DNA of 64,000 nt from Photobacterium alginatilyticum (GTDB lineage Bacteria; Pseudomonadota; Gammaproteobacteria; Enterobacterales; Vibrionaceae): contig NZ_RSEJ01000023.1 of the NCBI RefSeq assembly GCF_009910675.1, positions 1-64,000 of the forward strand, read 5' to 3'. The notes under the pieces are model-generated. The model made no database searches. It was not told the origin of the DNA and saw nothing but the letters and a program-made list of their open reading frames with translations. The translations under genes and the position numbers were made by a program. How positions within the stretch are numbered: position 1 is the stretch's first letter; each line of letters opens with the position of its first letter. Positions 28,881-37,219 of the stretch are shown here, one piece after another.

Positions 28881-29854
28881 TGTAGAGTTTCCATCATCTT
28901 CTTGATAACCTGCGTAGAGCTGTTATCCATCATAAATAAAACATCACATTCCAAGTCTAATGATTCAGCCTCATAGGTATACTCGACAGTGAAGAGTTCT
29001 GTTTTAATACTCTCACTATCACTCCATACCATATAATCTTCCAACACAATAGGCTGACGCACTGAAAAAGGAATATTCATTTGTTCAGACAGCGCAACTA
29101 AGAACGAAGACACCATAAGGTTGGCAATATCAATCACGATTTCGCTCTTGTGCTCATCAACCTGGCTAAAACCCATACGGGCTCCAAACACATCAACGTC
29201 CTTACCACGTAAGCAAACCAGCGCTTCTCCATGAATGCCTCCCCCCACAAAACGCTGTGCAATCGCAACTGACTCACTCTGTTGTTTAATATCATCAATC
29301 GCCATCTCCAGTTCCCCGGCACATAGCCTGGCAACATTCGGCAACGGCATCTTAATGAACTCTCCGAAGTGATCAGAGATAATTGCAGCACCTCGGCCCA
29401 AAGCGACATTGGCCACTTCTTTAAACGTCTGAATATATTCGTCGCCACTGCGATGAGACAAAGACGGAGCCAACGTTTCTGTTACATAAACACCGAACTT
29501 ATTCAATATCGAGATAAGGTGTTCAGGATCAAAAGGCTTAGGTAGGAAATGATACGCACCGAGTTCGATACACCTTTCCATTGCCTGCCGCTGAACATCA
29601 GCAGACAATATGATTATTTTAGTCTGGTGCTCACGGTCAGATAAGGCCTGCAAGACCTCAAAGCCATCCATGACAGGCATCGTCAAATCAAGGAACATCA
29701 CATCAATATCATGGCGAGAAAGGCACTCAAGCCCTTCTTTTCCGTTCTCGGTAAAAAACAGCGTCAAACCTACCTGCCCAGATAACATCTTGGACATGGC
29801 TCTGTGCACTACCGGCGAATCATCACAGATAAGAATGTTCTGCTTCCTTACCAC
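28877..29854 (-). CDS. Response regulator with CheC-like phosphatase domain
   Basis: A 325-residue protein. Residues 5-118 are a receiver domain with acidic pair Asp11-Asp12, phosphorylation site Asp56 (FLDLTMPVMDG) and Lys106 (PKPFD). The C-terminal 190 residues look like the CheC/CheX fold: KEVANVALGRGAAIISDHF contains the canonical E-x-x-N (146-149), and IVIDIANLMVSSFLVALSEQ repeats the pattern with Asp at the first position (242-245). CheC domains dephosphorylate CheY-type regulators. A GTG start follows AGGAAG. It overlaps the diguanylate cyclase gene by four bases, so the two proteins form one signalling unit. No histidine kinase is nearby. Confidence 0.85.
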   Translation of the reverse strand: MVRKQNILICDDSPVVHRAMSKMLSGQVGLTLFFTENGKEGLECLSRHDIDVMFLDLTMPVMDGFEVLQALSDREHQTKIIILSADVQRQAMERCIELGAYHFLPKPFDPEHLISILNKFGVYVTETLAPSLSHRSGDEYIQTFKEVANVALGRGAAIISDHFGEFIKMPLPNVARLCAGELEMAIDDIKQQSESVAIAQRFVGGGIHGEALVCLRGKDVDVFGARMGFSQVDEHKSEIVIDIANLMVSSFLVALSEQMNIPFSVRQPIVLEDYMVWSDSESIKTELFTVEYTYEAESLDLECDVLFMMDNSSTQVIKKMMETLH

Positions 29855-30263
29855 GTTGATTTACTTCCTAAGTTTTCCATGGACTGTCTAATAATAATCA
29901 ATATTCAATAGAATAATAATCACGGCGTATGAAATTTATTTAATAAGTGAGCTAGATCGTCTTTTTAAGCCTTATAGATCATTTAATACTAATTTATCCG
30001 GCTTATTTTTATGGGGCGCCCGGTAAATATCACACTGATATTTTTAGCTTTTATCGTCTAACAAACATAATGAATAGTTAAAAGTAACAATTAATGTGCA
30101 TGAATTGTTGGTGTAATCATATTTCTCCTCCACATTATTCCATGCCAATAATATGAGTATGAAATGCTTTACACAATCATTCTGCTGTGATTTTCTAGTT
30201 ATCAAATATCACTCGTTATAATACAATCTCCGCTACAAATCATAACAACATGGACAGCCTTCT
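29855..30263. other. AT-rich intergenic region with glutaredoxin promoter
   Basis: About 410 bases between divergent genes. TATAAT at 30217-30222 lies 41 bases before the glutaredoxin ATG and is a likely -10 element, though no good -35 is seen. Several TAATAAT tracts at 29890-29925 may hold the promoter of the REC-CheC operon. Nothing else recognised. Confidence 0.4.
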
Positions 30264-30623
30264 ATGAAAGTCATTCGTTGGATATTAGGCCGGGTAATTT
30301 TGCTGCTTAATACCATTTTTACACCAAAGTCAATCAAGCGCTCAGAAGCCGAACAAAAAGAAATTGACGATGCTGTTGCTCAACTCCATCTCTATCAATT
30401 CGATGCTTGTCCTTTCTGCGTTAAGGTAAGGCGCCACGCCAAACGACTCAACCTGCCGCTGGCGACCAGAGACGCGAAACAAGCGCAATGGGAAGAAGAG
30501 CTGGTTAATGGTGGAGGCCGAAGAAAAGTCCCTTGCCTGCGTATCGAAGGTGAAAATGGAGATGTCGAATGGATGTACGAATCTAACGACATCATTAACT
30601 ACCTAGAGAGACGCTTCGCCTGA
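30264..30623 (+). CDS. Membrane-anchored glutaredoxin-like protein
   Basis: A 119-residue protein: a hydrophobic segment at the N-terminus (about 5-20) followed by a glutaredoxin fold with the redox pair CPFC (49-52), the cis-proline loop KVPCLRIEG and NDIINYLERRF at the end, typical of glutaredoxins that bind glutathione. The segment probably anchors the domain to the inner membrane, facing the cytoplasm if the positive-inside rule holds for the KRSEAEQK stretch after it. Role: glutathione-dependent reduction of membrane-near thiols; partner unknown. It stands alone. Confidence 0.85.
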   Translation: MKVIRWILGRVILLLNTIFTPKSIKRSEAEQKEIDDAVAQLHLYQFDACPFCVKVRRHAKRLNLPLATRDAKQAQWEEELVNGGGRRKVPCLRIEGENGDVEWMYESNDIINYLERRFA

Positions 30624-30806
30624 TACATCTGCCTGCCTGAGCCGATTAAGCCTGCTTTTTGAGCTTAGGTGTGGCTGATTGAGCATTTTTTTGTGAGTCT
30701 CGCTATAAAACAGTGAGCCATATCAACCCGCTTTCTTTAAGGCTGTGCAATTAATAGCGTTTGATGACACACTGCCGATAAATGCAAGCTAGGTACCGAG
30801 TACACA

Positions 30807-31487
30807 ATGAAAAAAACGAAAACCATCACTACAGACGACATCCTGCTAAAGCTTTGTCAGTCAATTTCTAATGTTCTATCCACTGCTACTGACAGCCAGA
30901 TCGGTTACTCTGCAATGGTACAGAAAATCAATAAAACCAGCCTTAAGCCAGACATTGGCTGCTTTGTTCTTTTTGACGGCGGCTTTACTGGCCTGGTCGT
31001 TACCAACTTTTCTCAGCAAGCAGCACTAGAGCTCTATCAGAACTACATGCTTAAGATGGGCATACCGCAGGATGATTTAGCCATTCATCATACTTCCGAT
31101 GAGGTGGCTGATGTATTGGGTGAACTGATGAACCAGGTTGTGGGGGATTTCACCAGCAAAATCCGTCGTGAGCTACGTATTTCCATTACACAGAACCAAC
31201 CTAAGATGCTTGCGCTTAACAAGCAAATTTTGCTTTCTGTTGATACAAACCTGGATCGCCCTCAGGCCCGCCGCGTTAGCTTCACCACTGAAGACAACAA
31301 CATTTTCTATCTCGAACTGGCCATGGATAAAACTGAATTTATCCAGCTTGAAGAGTTTGAGCAACATGATGAAGTCGATCCTGACACTATCATCGAAAAT
31401 GCAAAAAAAGAACAAGCCCAAAAGAACAAGCAAGCAGTCCCTGTTGCCGAAGTTGATCTCGATTTGCTCGACGAATTAGGTATTTAA
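30807..31487 (+). CDS. DUF3334 family protein, CheX-like
   Basis: A 226-residue cytoplasmic protein matching my memory of DUF3334, found in Vibrio relatives. Residues about 10-170 look like the CheC/CheX fold: VKY-type beta strands, SDEVADVLGELMNQVVGDFTSKI (E-V-A-D rather than E-x-x-N) and ISITQNQPKML. The last 50 residues are charged and end in a short DLDLLDELGI motif, possibly a docking peptide. It lies 1 kb from the REC-CheC/GGDEF operon on the opposite strand, which hints at a role in the same signalling system. Function is unknown. Confidence 0.75.
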   Translation: MKKTKTITTDDILLKLCQSISNVLSTATDSQIGYSAMVQKINKTSLKPDIGCFVLFDGGFTGLVVTNFSQQAALELYQNYMLKMGIPQDDLAIHHTSDEVADVLGELMNQVVGDFTSKIRRELRISITQNQPKMLALNKQILLSVDTNLDRPQARRVSFTTEDNNIFYLELAMDKTEFIQLEEFEQHDEVDPDTIIENAKKEQAQKNKQAVPVAEVDLDLLDELGI

Positions 31488-31501
31488 ACCGCTTTGCTGC
31501 C

Positions 31502-31539
31502 AACCTGATCTCGTCTATCACACAAGATTAGATCAGGTT
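31502..31539 (+). terminator. Hairpin after the DUF3334 gene
   Basis: AACCTGATCT / AGATCAGGTT stem with an 18-base loop, 14 bases after the stop codon, followed by AGCTTTATT. A possible terminator with a poor T run. Confidence 0.5.
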
Positions 31540-31623
31540 AGCTTTATTAATTCTTAAACACCCTCCACTTATCACTCTTTGCTAGACTCAGTGATGTCAG
31601 TTTTTGCCCGAGAGGCCTGATTT

Positions 31624-32700
31624 ATGCTGAGATTCCGTAACACAGTCTGGCTGGCTATATTGTCACTCGCAGCCCTGTATTGCCCCTATTCTACCGCAGA
31701 GAAGGTAAGCTATGACGAGCTAAACAACGGTGACATCATTACTGTTACCTTAGATCAGCTACTTCCCACTCAGGCCGTTCTCAGCTATGACAGAGAGTAT
31801 GCCCGGCTCAGTCGCTACAAAGACAACCTAAAACACATGTATAACGATCTCTGTCAGATCAATGGCGCCAAAGGAGTCAAGAAGTGGGGAGATGAGTCAC
31901 AGCCTACCGATCCATCCAGCTATACCTGCTCTGACAAAACCGGCACACATACTGGTGCACTCAATACGGTTGTTGTTGGTCCCAAGAAAGGCAGCCTCTA
32001 TCTCACGCAGGGCCATCATCTTTTTTCTACATTCTGGGATATGCCAAATGGTGGTACCAGTGTTCCGGTAACGGTAAAGGTTGCGCATAATCTATTTGGT
32101 TCTGGTGAAGATTTCTGGCCTGAAATGAGTAATGACCAAGAGGTATGGCTGTACGATTCAAAAGGCGAAAAAATTAAAGCCAGTGATTTACCGGAGTATA
32201 TTGGTCAGAAACAGCTAAAACATGATAAATATCTTTCACTCGTCCATTTCCTAAATGGGATCAGCTATTCGCCCCCAGTGAAAAAGAGCAAGGATAATAA
32301 AGCCAATTCGGATTCGATCATTCCTTTTCTGGAGCTACATTGGGCACTTGAAGTTCGCAAACATATGAAAGTCTCGGACTACAACCTAAACGAGCCTGAT
32401 GAGTATGCTGCAGCTCTCGCAGAAGCGGCGACCGTCATGGTTGATCTGCCTGACGATGCAGTTATCGGCCAATCAACACTAACCGCTAAGGAAATGGGAA
32501 AATTTAGCCAAGTAGACAGCAAAGCATTAGCCGCACTTATCAATGATAAAACGTCCAGCTTCAATCATGCTCTGGCCTATCGACTGGCGAAAAAAGAAAA
32601 ATCGACCCCAAAACGGTTACTTGAAGAAGAAGCGGCAGCAAAAGAAAAATCCCAGCCAAGTGAGGCAACCAATGATAGTGAGCAGCCCCAATCAGACTAA
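31624..32700 (+). CDS. Secreted ParB-like (ParBc_2) protein
   Basis: A 358-residue protein with a signal peptide (residues 1-25, cleavage near TAEKV) and a region resembling the ParB-like nuclease family ParBc_2: DIITVTLDQLLPTQAVLSYDREYARLSRY, then LNTVVVGPKKGSLYLTQGHHLFSTFWDM, which holds the GHH motif. The C-terminal 60 residues are a charged, helical, Lys/Glu-rich tail. Exported members are known as uncharacterised proteins; whether the fold has nuclease activity outside the cell is unknown. It lies between DUF3334 and a convergent LysR gene and looks monocistronic. Confidence 0.75.
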   Translation: MLRFRNTVWLAILSLAALYCPYSTAEKVSYDELNNGDIITVTLDQLLPTQAVLSYDREYARLSRYKDNLKHMYNDLCQINGAKGVKKWGDESQPTDPSSYTCSDKTGTHTGALNTVVVGPKKGSLYLTQGHHLFSTFWDMPNGGTSVPVTVKVAHNLFGSGEDFWPEMSNDQEVWLYDSKGEKIKASDLPEYIGQKQLKHDKYLSLVHFLNGISYSPPVKKSKDNKANSDSIIPFLELHWALEVRKHMKVSDYNLNEPDEYAAALAEAATVMVDLPDDAVIGQSTLTAKEMGKFSQVDSKALAALINDKTSSFNHALAYRLAKKEKSTPKRLLEEEAAAKEKSQPSEATNDSEQPQSD

Positions 32701-32742
32701 GCTACCAACTTCTGACTTTAAGCCATTCTGCAACGAGCAAAA

Positions 32743-33639
32743 TCAATCAAGGGACTGCTCGTCGCATGCCTTATCCGGAACACACCGCTGAAGGTTGTCT
32801 TGCAACCAATGAATGAACCTTTGTTCAAGCTGATCATCGGATGTTTTTTCCTGACTGAGTAACATATAACTATGTCCAGATAGCAGAAACCCGAATGGTG
32901 CAATAAGGTTGCCCCGTTTTAGATCATCAGCAACAAGCGGGTATGAGCCAAGAGCCGCGCCAAGCCCATCTACAGCAGCCTGAAAACAAAAATAAAAATG
33001 GGCAAAAGACTGGCTTGAATTATCTAACAAACCCATTTTTCCAGCGCTTTGACACCAACTAGCCCAAGCTTGTGGTCTTGTTTCACTGTGAAGCAACCTC
33101 ACCTTACTTAAGTCGCCTTTCACCTGTTGCCAGTAACCTGGGGCGAACACCGGCCCTACCCACTCATCGACAAGTTTTGTACGTTTATAATCATGCAACA
33201 GCTCAAAGTCATCACGACGAATTGCCAACGACAAAGCGTTCACACCCAATGTAACAGGTCCGCCTGCCGTTGATAGCCTGACATCCGCATTGGGCACTTG
33301 GGAATAAAAGTCGCTTAGCCGTGGCATTAACCAGCGCATGGTTAATGTTGGTTCGCAAGAGACTTCAAGACACTTGTTCCTCACAAGAGTTAACTTATCG
33401 ATCCCCTCATCAAGAGCGTCAAAGGCCTGTGCCGTGTATTTTTTTAACACCTCTCCCTCTTGCGTCAGGTATACATGCCTCCCTTTCTTGTAGAACAAAG
33501 GTTGAGAGAGGTAACTTTCCAGTACTTTTATTTGTTTGCTGACAGCTCCGTGCGTAATACACAGCTTGTCAGCGGCTTCACTATAACTTGATGAAGACGC
33601 GGCAACATGGAAAACGTGGAATGCTTTCAAGTGTCTCAT
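32743..33639 (-). CDS. LysR-family regulator next to a LysE-type exporter
   Basis: A 298-residue regulator: N-terminal winged helix (LKAFHVFHVAASSSSYSEAA, continuing DKLCITHGAVSKQIKVLESYL) and a C-terminal ligand-binding domain (from about 90). The HTH resembles GcvA-like members. It is divergent from the LysE-type exporter gene, 107 bases apart, so it probably controls that gene in response to an amino acid or related metabolite. An inverted repeat (33641-33657) immediately before its start codon is a candidate operator. Confidence 0.88.
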   Translation of the reverse strand: MRHLKAFHVFHVAASSSSYSEAADKLCITHGAVSKQIKVLESYLSQPLFYKKGRHVYLTQEGEVLKKYTAQAFDALDEGIDKLTLVRNKCLEVSCEPTLTMRWLMPRLSDFYSQVPNADVRLSTAGGPVTLGVNALSLAIRRDDFELLHDYKRTKLVDEWVGPVFAPGYWQQVKGDLSKVRLLHSETRPQAWASWCQSAGKMGLLDNSSQSFAHFYFCFQAAVDGLGAALGSYPLVADDLKRGNLIAPFGFLLSGHSYMLLSQEKTSDDQLEQRFIHWLQDNLQRCVPDKACDEQSLD

Positions 33640-33640
33640 A

Positions 33641-33657
33641 TGTGAAAATTTCTCACA
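33641..33657. promoter_or_regulatory. TGTGA/TCACA inverted repeat in the lysR-lysE gap
   Basis: TGTGA and TCACA arms are separated by seven bases, not the six of a CRP site. With T-N11-A symmetry it fits a LysR-type operator and lies between the two divergent genes, directly upstream of the regulator ATG. Confidence 0.4.
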
Positions 33658-33746
33658 GTTCGATTGAAATTGTTTCGATTATAGTGGTCTCAATAGCTCG
33701 TTACAATCAGTCGCAGTCAATCAGCAAACATCTATTTGGAGTAATA

Positions 33747-34358
33747 ATGGAAGTGTTGGGCCTTGCGTTCTTAGGGTTACTTATCGTTATCAGCCCTGGT
33801 GCTGACTTTGTTTTAGTGCTAAAAAACAGTGTAAATTTAGGAAGAACGGCAGGCATCTATACCGCCATAGGCATAAGTATTGCTATCTGTATCCACATCA
33901 GCTACTCAATGCTTGGCATTAGTTACTTAATCTCACAGAACGAATTTTTGTTCTCACTGGTTCGGTATACCGGCTCGGCGTATTTAATTTATTTGGGTGT
34001 AAAAGGCATCATTACAGCCGGAAGCGGTTTTGATATAAATGAAACAGCCAAAAGTGAAGCCGGACCGGCTCATTATTTGATACAAGGCTTTTTATGTAAT
34101 GTTCTGAACCCTAAGACAATGCTGTTTTTCCTCAGTATATTCAGCCAAGTTATAAGTCCCGACTCTGATAATCAGCTATCAGTACTACTTTACGGTCTTT
34201 ATATGATAATACTCCACGCAGTATGGTTTAGCCTCATTGCGATTTTATTGACCTCAAAAGTTTTTCAAACTCGACTAATGAACATGAAAAAAAGGCTAAA
34301 TCAAGCATGCGGAGCCGGGTTAATTTCATTTGGTGCAATCTTAGCCATAAAATCGTAA
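33747..34358 (+). CDS. LysE/RhtB-type amino-acid exporter
   Basis: A 203-residue membrane protein with about six hydrophobic segments. The N-terminal LysE signature is SPGADFVLVLKNSVNLGRTAG, followed by GSAYLIYLGVKGI and NPKTMLFFLSIFSQ. It exports an amino acid or a similar compound; the substrate is unknown. ATG 33747 follows GGAG; an upstream in-frame ATG at 33588 has no ribosome site and would overlap the lysR gene. It is paired with the divergent LysR regulator. Confidence 0.9.
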   Translation: MEVLGLAFLGLLIVISPGADFVLVLKNSVNLGRTAGIYTAIGISIAICIHISYSMLGISYLISQNEFLFSLVRYTGSAYLIYLGVKGIITAGSGFDINETAKSEAGPAHYLIQGFLCNVLNPKTMLFFLSIFSQVISPDSDNQLSVLLYGLYMIILHAVWFSLIAILLTSKVFQTRLMNMKKRLNQACGAGLISFGAILAIKS

Positions 34359-34373
34359 TTATACCCAAGTAAC

Positions 34374-34402
34374 TGGTATAGCCACATCTGTTGGCTATAC
34401 CA
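34374..34402. terminator. Hairpin after the LysE-type gene
   Basis: A perfect 10-bp stem (TGGTATAGCC / GGCTATACCA) with a 9-base loop between convergent genes; no T run, so a moderate bidirectional terminator. Confidence 0.55.
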
Positions 34403-34413
34403 TCGACTGATTT

Positions 34414-34656
34414 CTATTCTGGATGGCTACCATACCACTGGTCAAGTAGCTCTTTACCAAAAATGACTTCAGTTTGCATATGAAAATAAAGCAAAGCCAA
34501 CATTGAAACTGCAAAAAATATATTTAGCCATCGAGTATATTTGGTTCTTAGATCTTTACTAAAAATGGCAATATTTAAAACAACTAGTACGAATGGGTAC
34601 GATAGCAACAGTAAGATAAAAATACCGAGATAATTTGATATTGCCATTTCAGTCAT
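34414..34656 (-). CDS. Small two-span membrane protein, unknown
   Basis: An 80-residue protein with two hydrophobic segments (about 7-27 and 43-58), separated by a basic loop (KDLRTKYTRW), and an acidic C-terminal tail. ATG 34656 has GGAGA seven bases before it; an ATG at 34668 would overlap that site. I do not recognise the family. It stands at the edge of the modifying-enzyme region. Confidence 0.6.
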   Translation of the reverse strand: MTEMAISNYLGIFILLLLSYPFVLVVLNIAIFSKDLRTKYTRWLNIFFAVSMLALLYFHMQTEVIFGKELLDQWYGSHPE

Positions 34657-34721
34657 AACTTTCTCCATTTAGTCTCATTTCATCTTACTTGCCAAATATA
34701 ATTAGCTATCTAAAGTTTGAT

Positions 34722-35201
34722 TCAAGATTTAAATGCCATATATAACAAGTTCCAGCTTTCACCATTAAATGTGCGTAATCCAGTTTCTTTTGCCGTCACT
34801 TTAAACCCGAGAGACTCATAGCAAGAGATTGCTCTTTCATTGTGCTCAAAAACAGCTAGCGTTACCGTCGTTGCTTTTAACGTATCAAGCGCATAATCAA
34901 GTGCCAGAGCCACGAGTTTCTTGCCATAACCCTTACCACGATCTGATTCACTGGCGATCAAAACCCGACATAAGCGATACACTGACTCTGACTCACGATG
35001 AAGTTCGATATAACCGATAGCCATATCATTATCTAGTAAGACAAAAGGGTTAACTTCAGGTTTACTAACATGATCGCGTATCTGTTCAATCGTCAACGGA
35101 AAGGTATAGACAGGCCCACCCCATAAATAGTTGAACGCCTCATTGGGTACCCATGATATAAGTTTTTCATAATCATCTTCGGAGAACTGAGCTAAATACA
35201 T
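34722..35201 (-). CDS. GNAT N-acetyltransferase
   Basis: A 159-residue acetyl-CoA-dependent acetyltransferase. The acetyl-CoA loop is RGKGYGKKLVALALDYA, preceded by the LCRVLIAS strand and followed by NERAISCYESLGFKV. The overall pattern (FPLTIEQIRDHV, then a VNPFVLLDNDMAIGYIEL strand) resembles RimJ/RimL-type members that act on protein N-termini or small amines. AGGTAATGT precedes the ATG. It is first of several acetyltransferases on this strand in a 4-kb stretch; substrate unknown. Confidence 0.85.
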   Translation of the reverse strand: MYLAQFSEDDYEKLISWVPNEAFNYLWGGPVYTFPLTIEQIRDHVSKPEVNPFVLLDNDMAIGYIELHRESESVYRLCRVLIASESDRGKGYGKKLVALALDYALDTLKATTVTLAVFEHNERAISCYESLGFKVTAKETGLRTFNGESWNLLYMAFKS

Positions 35202-35411
35202 ACATTACCTTTTCATCTGTTTTGGCAGTGACTGCTATTAAGGCCTGATTCACAACTACACTACAATGAGAAAACAAACAATACCATATGAGGCATTTAT
35301 AAAAATAAAAAAAGCAACCTAAAGTAACCTATCAAGGTATTCTTCGGCACAGTTATCGTTTCAGCCAACTTGAATAGTATCCTTTTCAAAGCAATATTCA
35401 CATAAGTCGAT

Positions 35412-35744
35412 TTACCCTTGGCGAGGTGCAAACATTATTATTGTCATACCAAGCAACGCCACTGATGCACCAATAATATCCCACACCGTAGGACGGATCC
35501 CGTCAACTACCCACAGCCACAAAATTGCCACGAATATATAAACGCCGCCATAAGCTGCATACACTCGACCCGATGCGGTTGGATGAAGCGACAACAACCA
35601 TGCAAATAGAGCCAAACTGATGGCTGCCGGTAATAAAAGCCATGCCGTCTTTCCTTCCCGCAGCCATAGGTAAGGTAAGTAACAACCAACAACCTCAGTT
35701 ATCGCTGTAAGTAGAAATAGTCCAACTGTTTTAATTTCAGGCAA
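35412..35744 (-). CDS. ynfA: YnfA family small membrane protein
   Basis: A 110-residue inner-membrane protein with four hydrophobic segments, following E. coli Ynf[66 protein letters not shown]. The family resembles small multidrug resistance transporters. Start: the TTG at 35744 has GAGGGA about eight bases before it and gives the family length; GTG 35789 and ATG 35780 in frame would add 12-15 residues. It directly follows the methyltransferase gene on the same strand. Confidence 0.82.
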   Translation of the reverse strand: MPEIKTVGLFLLTAITEVVGCYLPYLWLREGKTAWLLLPAAISLALFAWLLSLHPTASGRVYAAYGGVYIFVAILWLWVVDGIRPTVWDIIGASVALLGMTIIMFAPRQG

Positions 35745-35790
35745 TAGATTTCCCTCAGTTTCACCGAAAATATGCACCATTAGTGACACA

Positions 35791-36558
35791 TCAGAGCTTT
35801 TTGCCTTTTACGGAATAAACAAGAGGTATTGCATTACCTTTGTGAAGAAGCTGATAACCTCCGCTTTCTCCTGCTACAAACCCTTCCAAGTAATATGGGC
35901 TGTATGGATATTCATTAAAGCTCTCAATACTGATTCCTGACTTAACTAAGGCATTGATCACATCACTGATCGGATGCATCCAAGTGACCATTTTAACTTT
36001 ATCACCTGTGCAGTTTTCCGTATATGTTCCATCCTCTTCAACCAAAGGCTCATCGCTTGCAAAATATGCAGCTCCCAATAGCAATTCATCGAAAGGATGA
36101 AATTCAATTAAATGTATTTTCCCACTGGGTTTCAAAGCCTTTGAGACCGTTTCTGCCCATAGATTAAGATCTGGCAGCCAACACAGCGCACCATAAGAAA
36201 CAAAGACGATATCAAATTTCTCTGGGCATACTTCATTGAACTGGTATACATCCGAGCAAATAAAACTTGCTTCAAGGTTGGCTTGTTTTGCTAACAATTT
36301 TGCTTGAGAGATCGCTTCCGACGACAAGTCGACTCCGGTAACTTTAGCCCCCAACCTTGCCCAAGACAGTGTATCTAACCCGAAGTGACACTGCAGGTGC
36401 AACAGGCTTTTCCCCTCAACCGGCCCAACTTCCTCTAATTCGATATTTTTGAGTGACGTCTTCCCTTGGAGAAAGCCATTTACATCGTAATACGATGACT
36501 TTACATGAACCGTTGTTCTCTTATCCCAAGCTTCTTTATTTATTGCCAAGTAATCCAT
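35791..36558 (-). CDS. Class I SAM-dependent methyltransferase
   Basis: A 255-residue enzyme. The SAM-binding Rossmann motif is [20 protein letters not shown], followed by [24 protein letters not shown] and [17 protein letters not shown]. It resembles small-molecule methyltransferases; the [12 protein letters not shown] segment near the end is unusual. It is upstream of ynfA by about 45 bases and could be co-transcribed with it. Substrate unknown. Confidence 0.85.
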   Translation of the reverse strand: MDYLAINKEAWDKRTTVHVKSSYYDVNGFLQGKTSLKNIELEEVGPVEGKSLLHLQCHFGLDTLSWARLGAKVTGVDLSSEAISQAKLLAKQANLEASFICSDVYQFNEVCPEKFDIVFVSYGALCWLPDLNLWAETVSKALKPSGKIHLIEFHPFDELLLGAAYFASDEPLVEEDGTYTENCTGDKVKMVTWMHPISDVINALVKSGISIESFNEYPYSPYYLEGFVAGESGGYQLLHKGNAIPLVYSVKGKKL

Positions 36559-36727
36559 TAGCCGACAACTCCAATACTGGTCACATTCAGAAGGCGATAA
36601 ACTAGCAGAACGGGAACCAGGTTATAAATATAAATGACGTTTTATCGCACTTGTCATAAATATTTTCGATACATTCCACAACAAGCAACTAATATCAAGC
36701 CACATTAAGACTTATAGGCGCACGTTC

Positions 36728-37144
36728 TCAAGTAAGCTCTTTTGTCATAAAGTGCAGCTGTCCATCGGCTGGATACTCATCAAGCGTCATTTTACATTGG
36801 TAACCATTTTTTTCATAAAATGGCTTTGCCTGAAAACTCATCGTATCAACTAGGGAGAATCTACACCCTGACTCTTTCGCGTGATTTTCTAACGTTGCCA
36901 GTAACTGTGTACCCATTCCCTGCTTGTGGCAAGTTTCATCTACCCATAGGTATTTAATCAACAACCAACTGCCCCACGTACGACCGATAATCCCTCCTAG
37001 TTTGGCTCCATCATTACTATGAGTAAAACACGCAATGTGGCTCTCTTTAATATCACCAATGTATGGAATGTTATGCCGTTTTAACCCCTGATAAATTTCA
37101 TCGATATCTTCACTGCTTGGGTTTTCGCTAATAATATATTCCAT
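36728..37144 (-). CDS. GNAT N-acetyltransferase
   Basis: A 138-residue acetyltransferase: WLLIKYLWVDETCHKQGMGTQLLATLENHA gives the acetyl-CoA loop (QGMGTQLL), then CRFSLVDTMSFQAKPFYEKNGYQ. This arrangement is common in GNATs that acetylate small molecules or toxins. AGGAATTAA precedes the ATG. It is separate from the other GNAT genes by about 75-170 bases on each side. Confidence 0.85.
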   Translation of the reverse strand: MEYIISENPSSEDIDEIYQGLKRHNIPYIGDIKESHIACFTHSNDGAKLGGIIGRTWGSWLLIKYLWVDETCHKQGMGTQLLATLENHAKESGCRFSLVDTMSFQAKPFYEKNGYQCKMTLDEYPADGQLHFMTKELT

Positions 37145-37219
37145 TTAATTCCTTATCATTCTATTTGTTTGTATTTCTGATAGTTCAGTGCATCCTCAGT
37201 TTCGCAACATGTCATCAAA

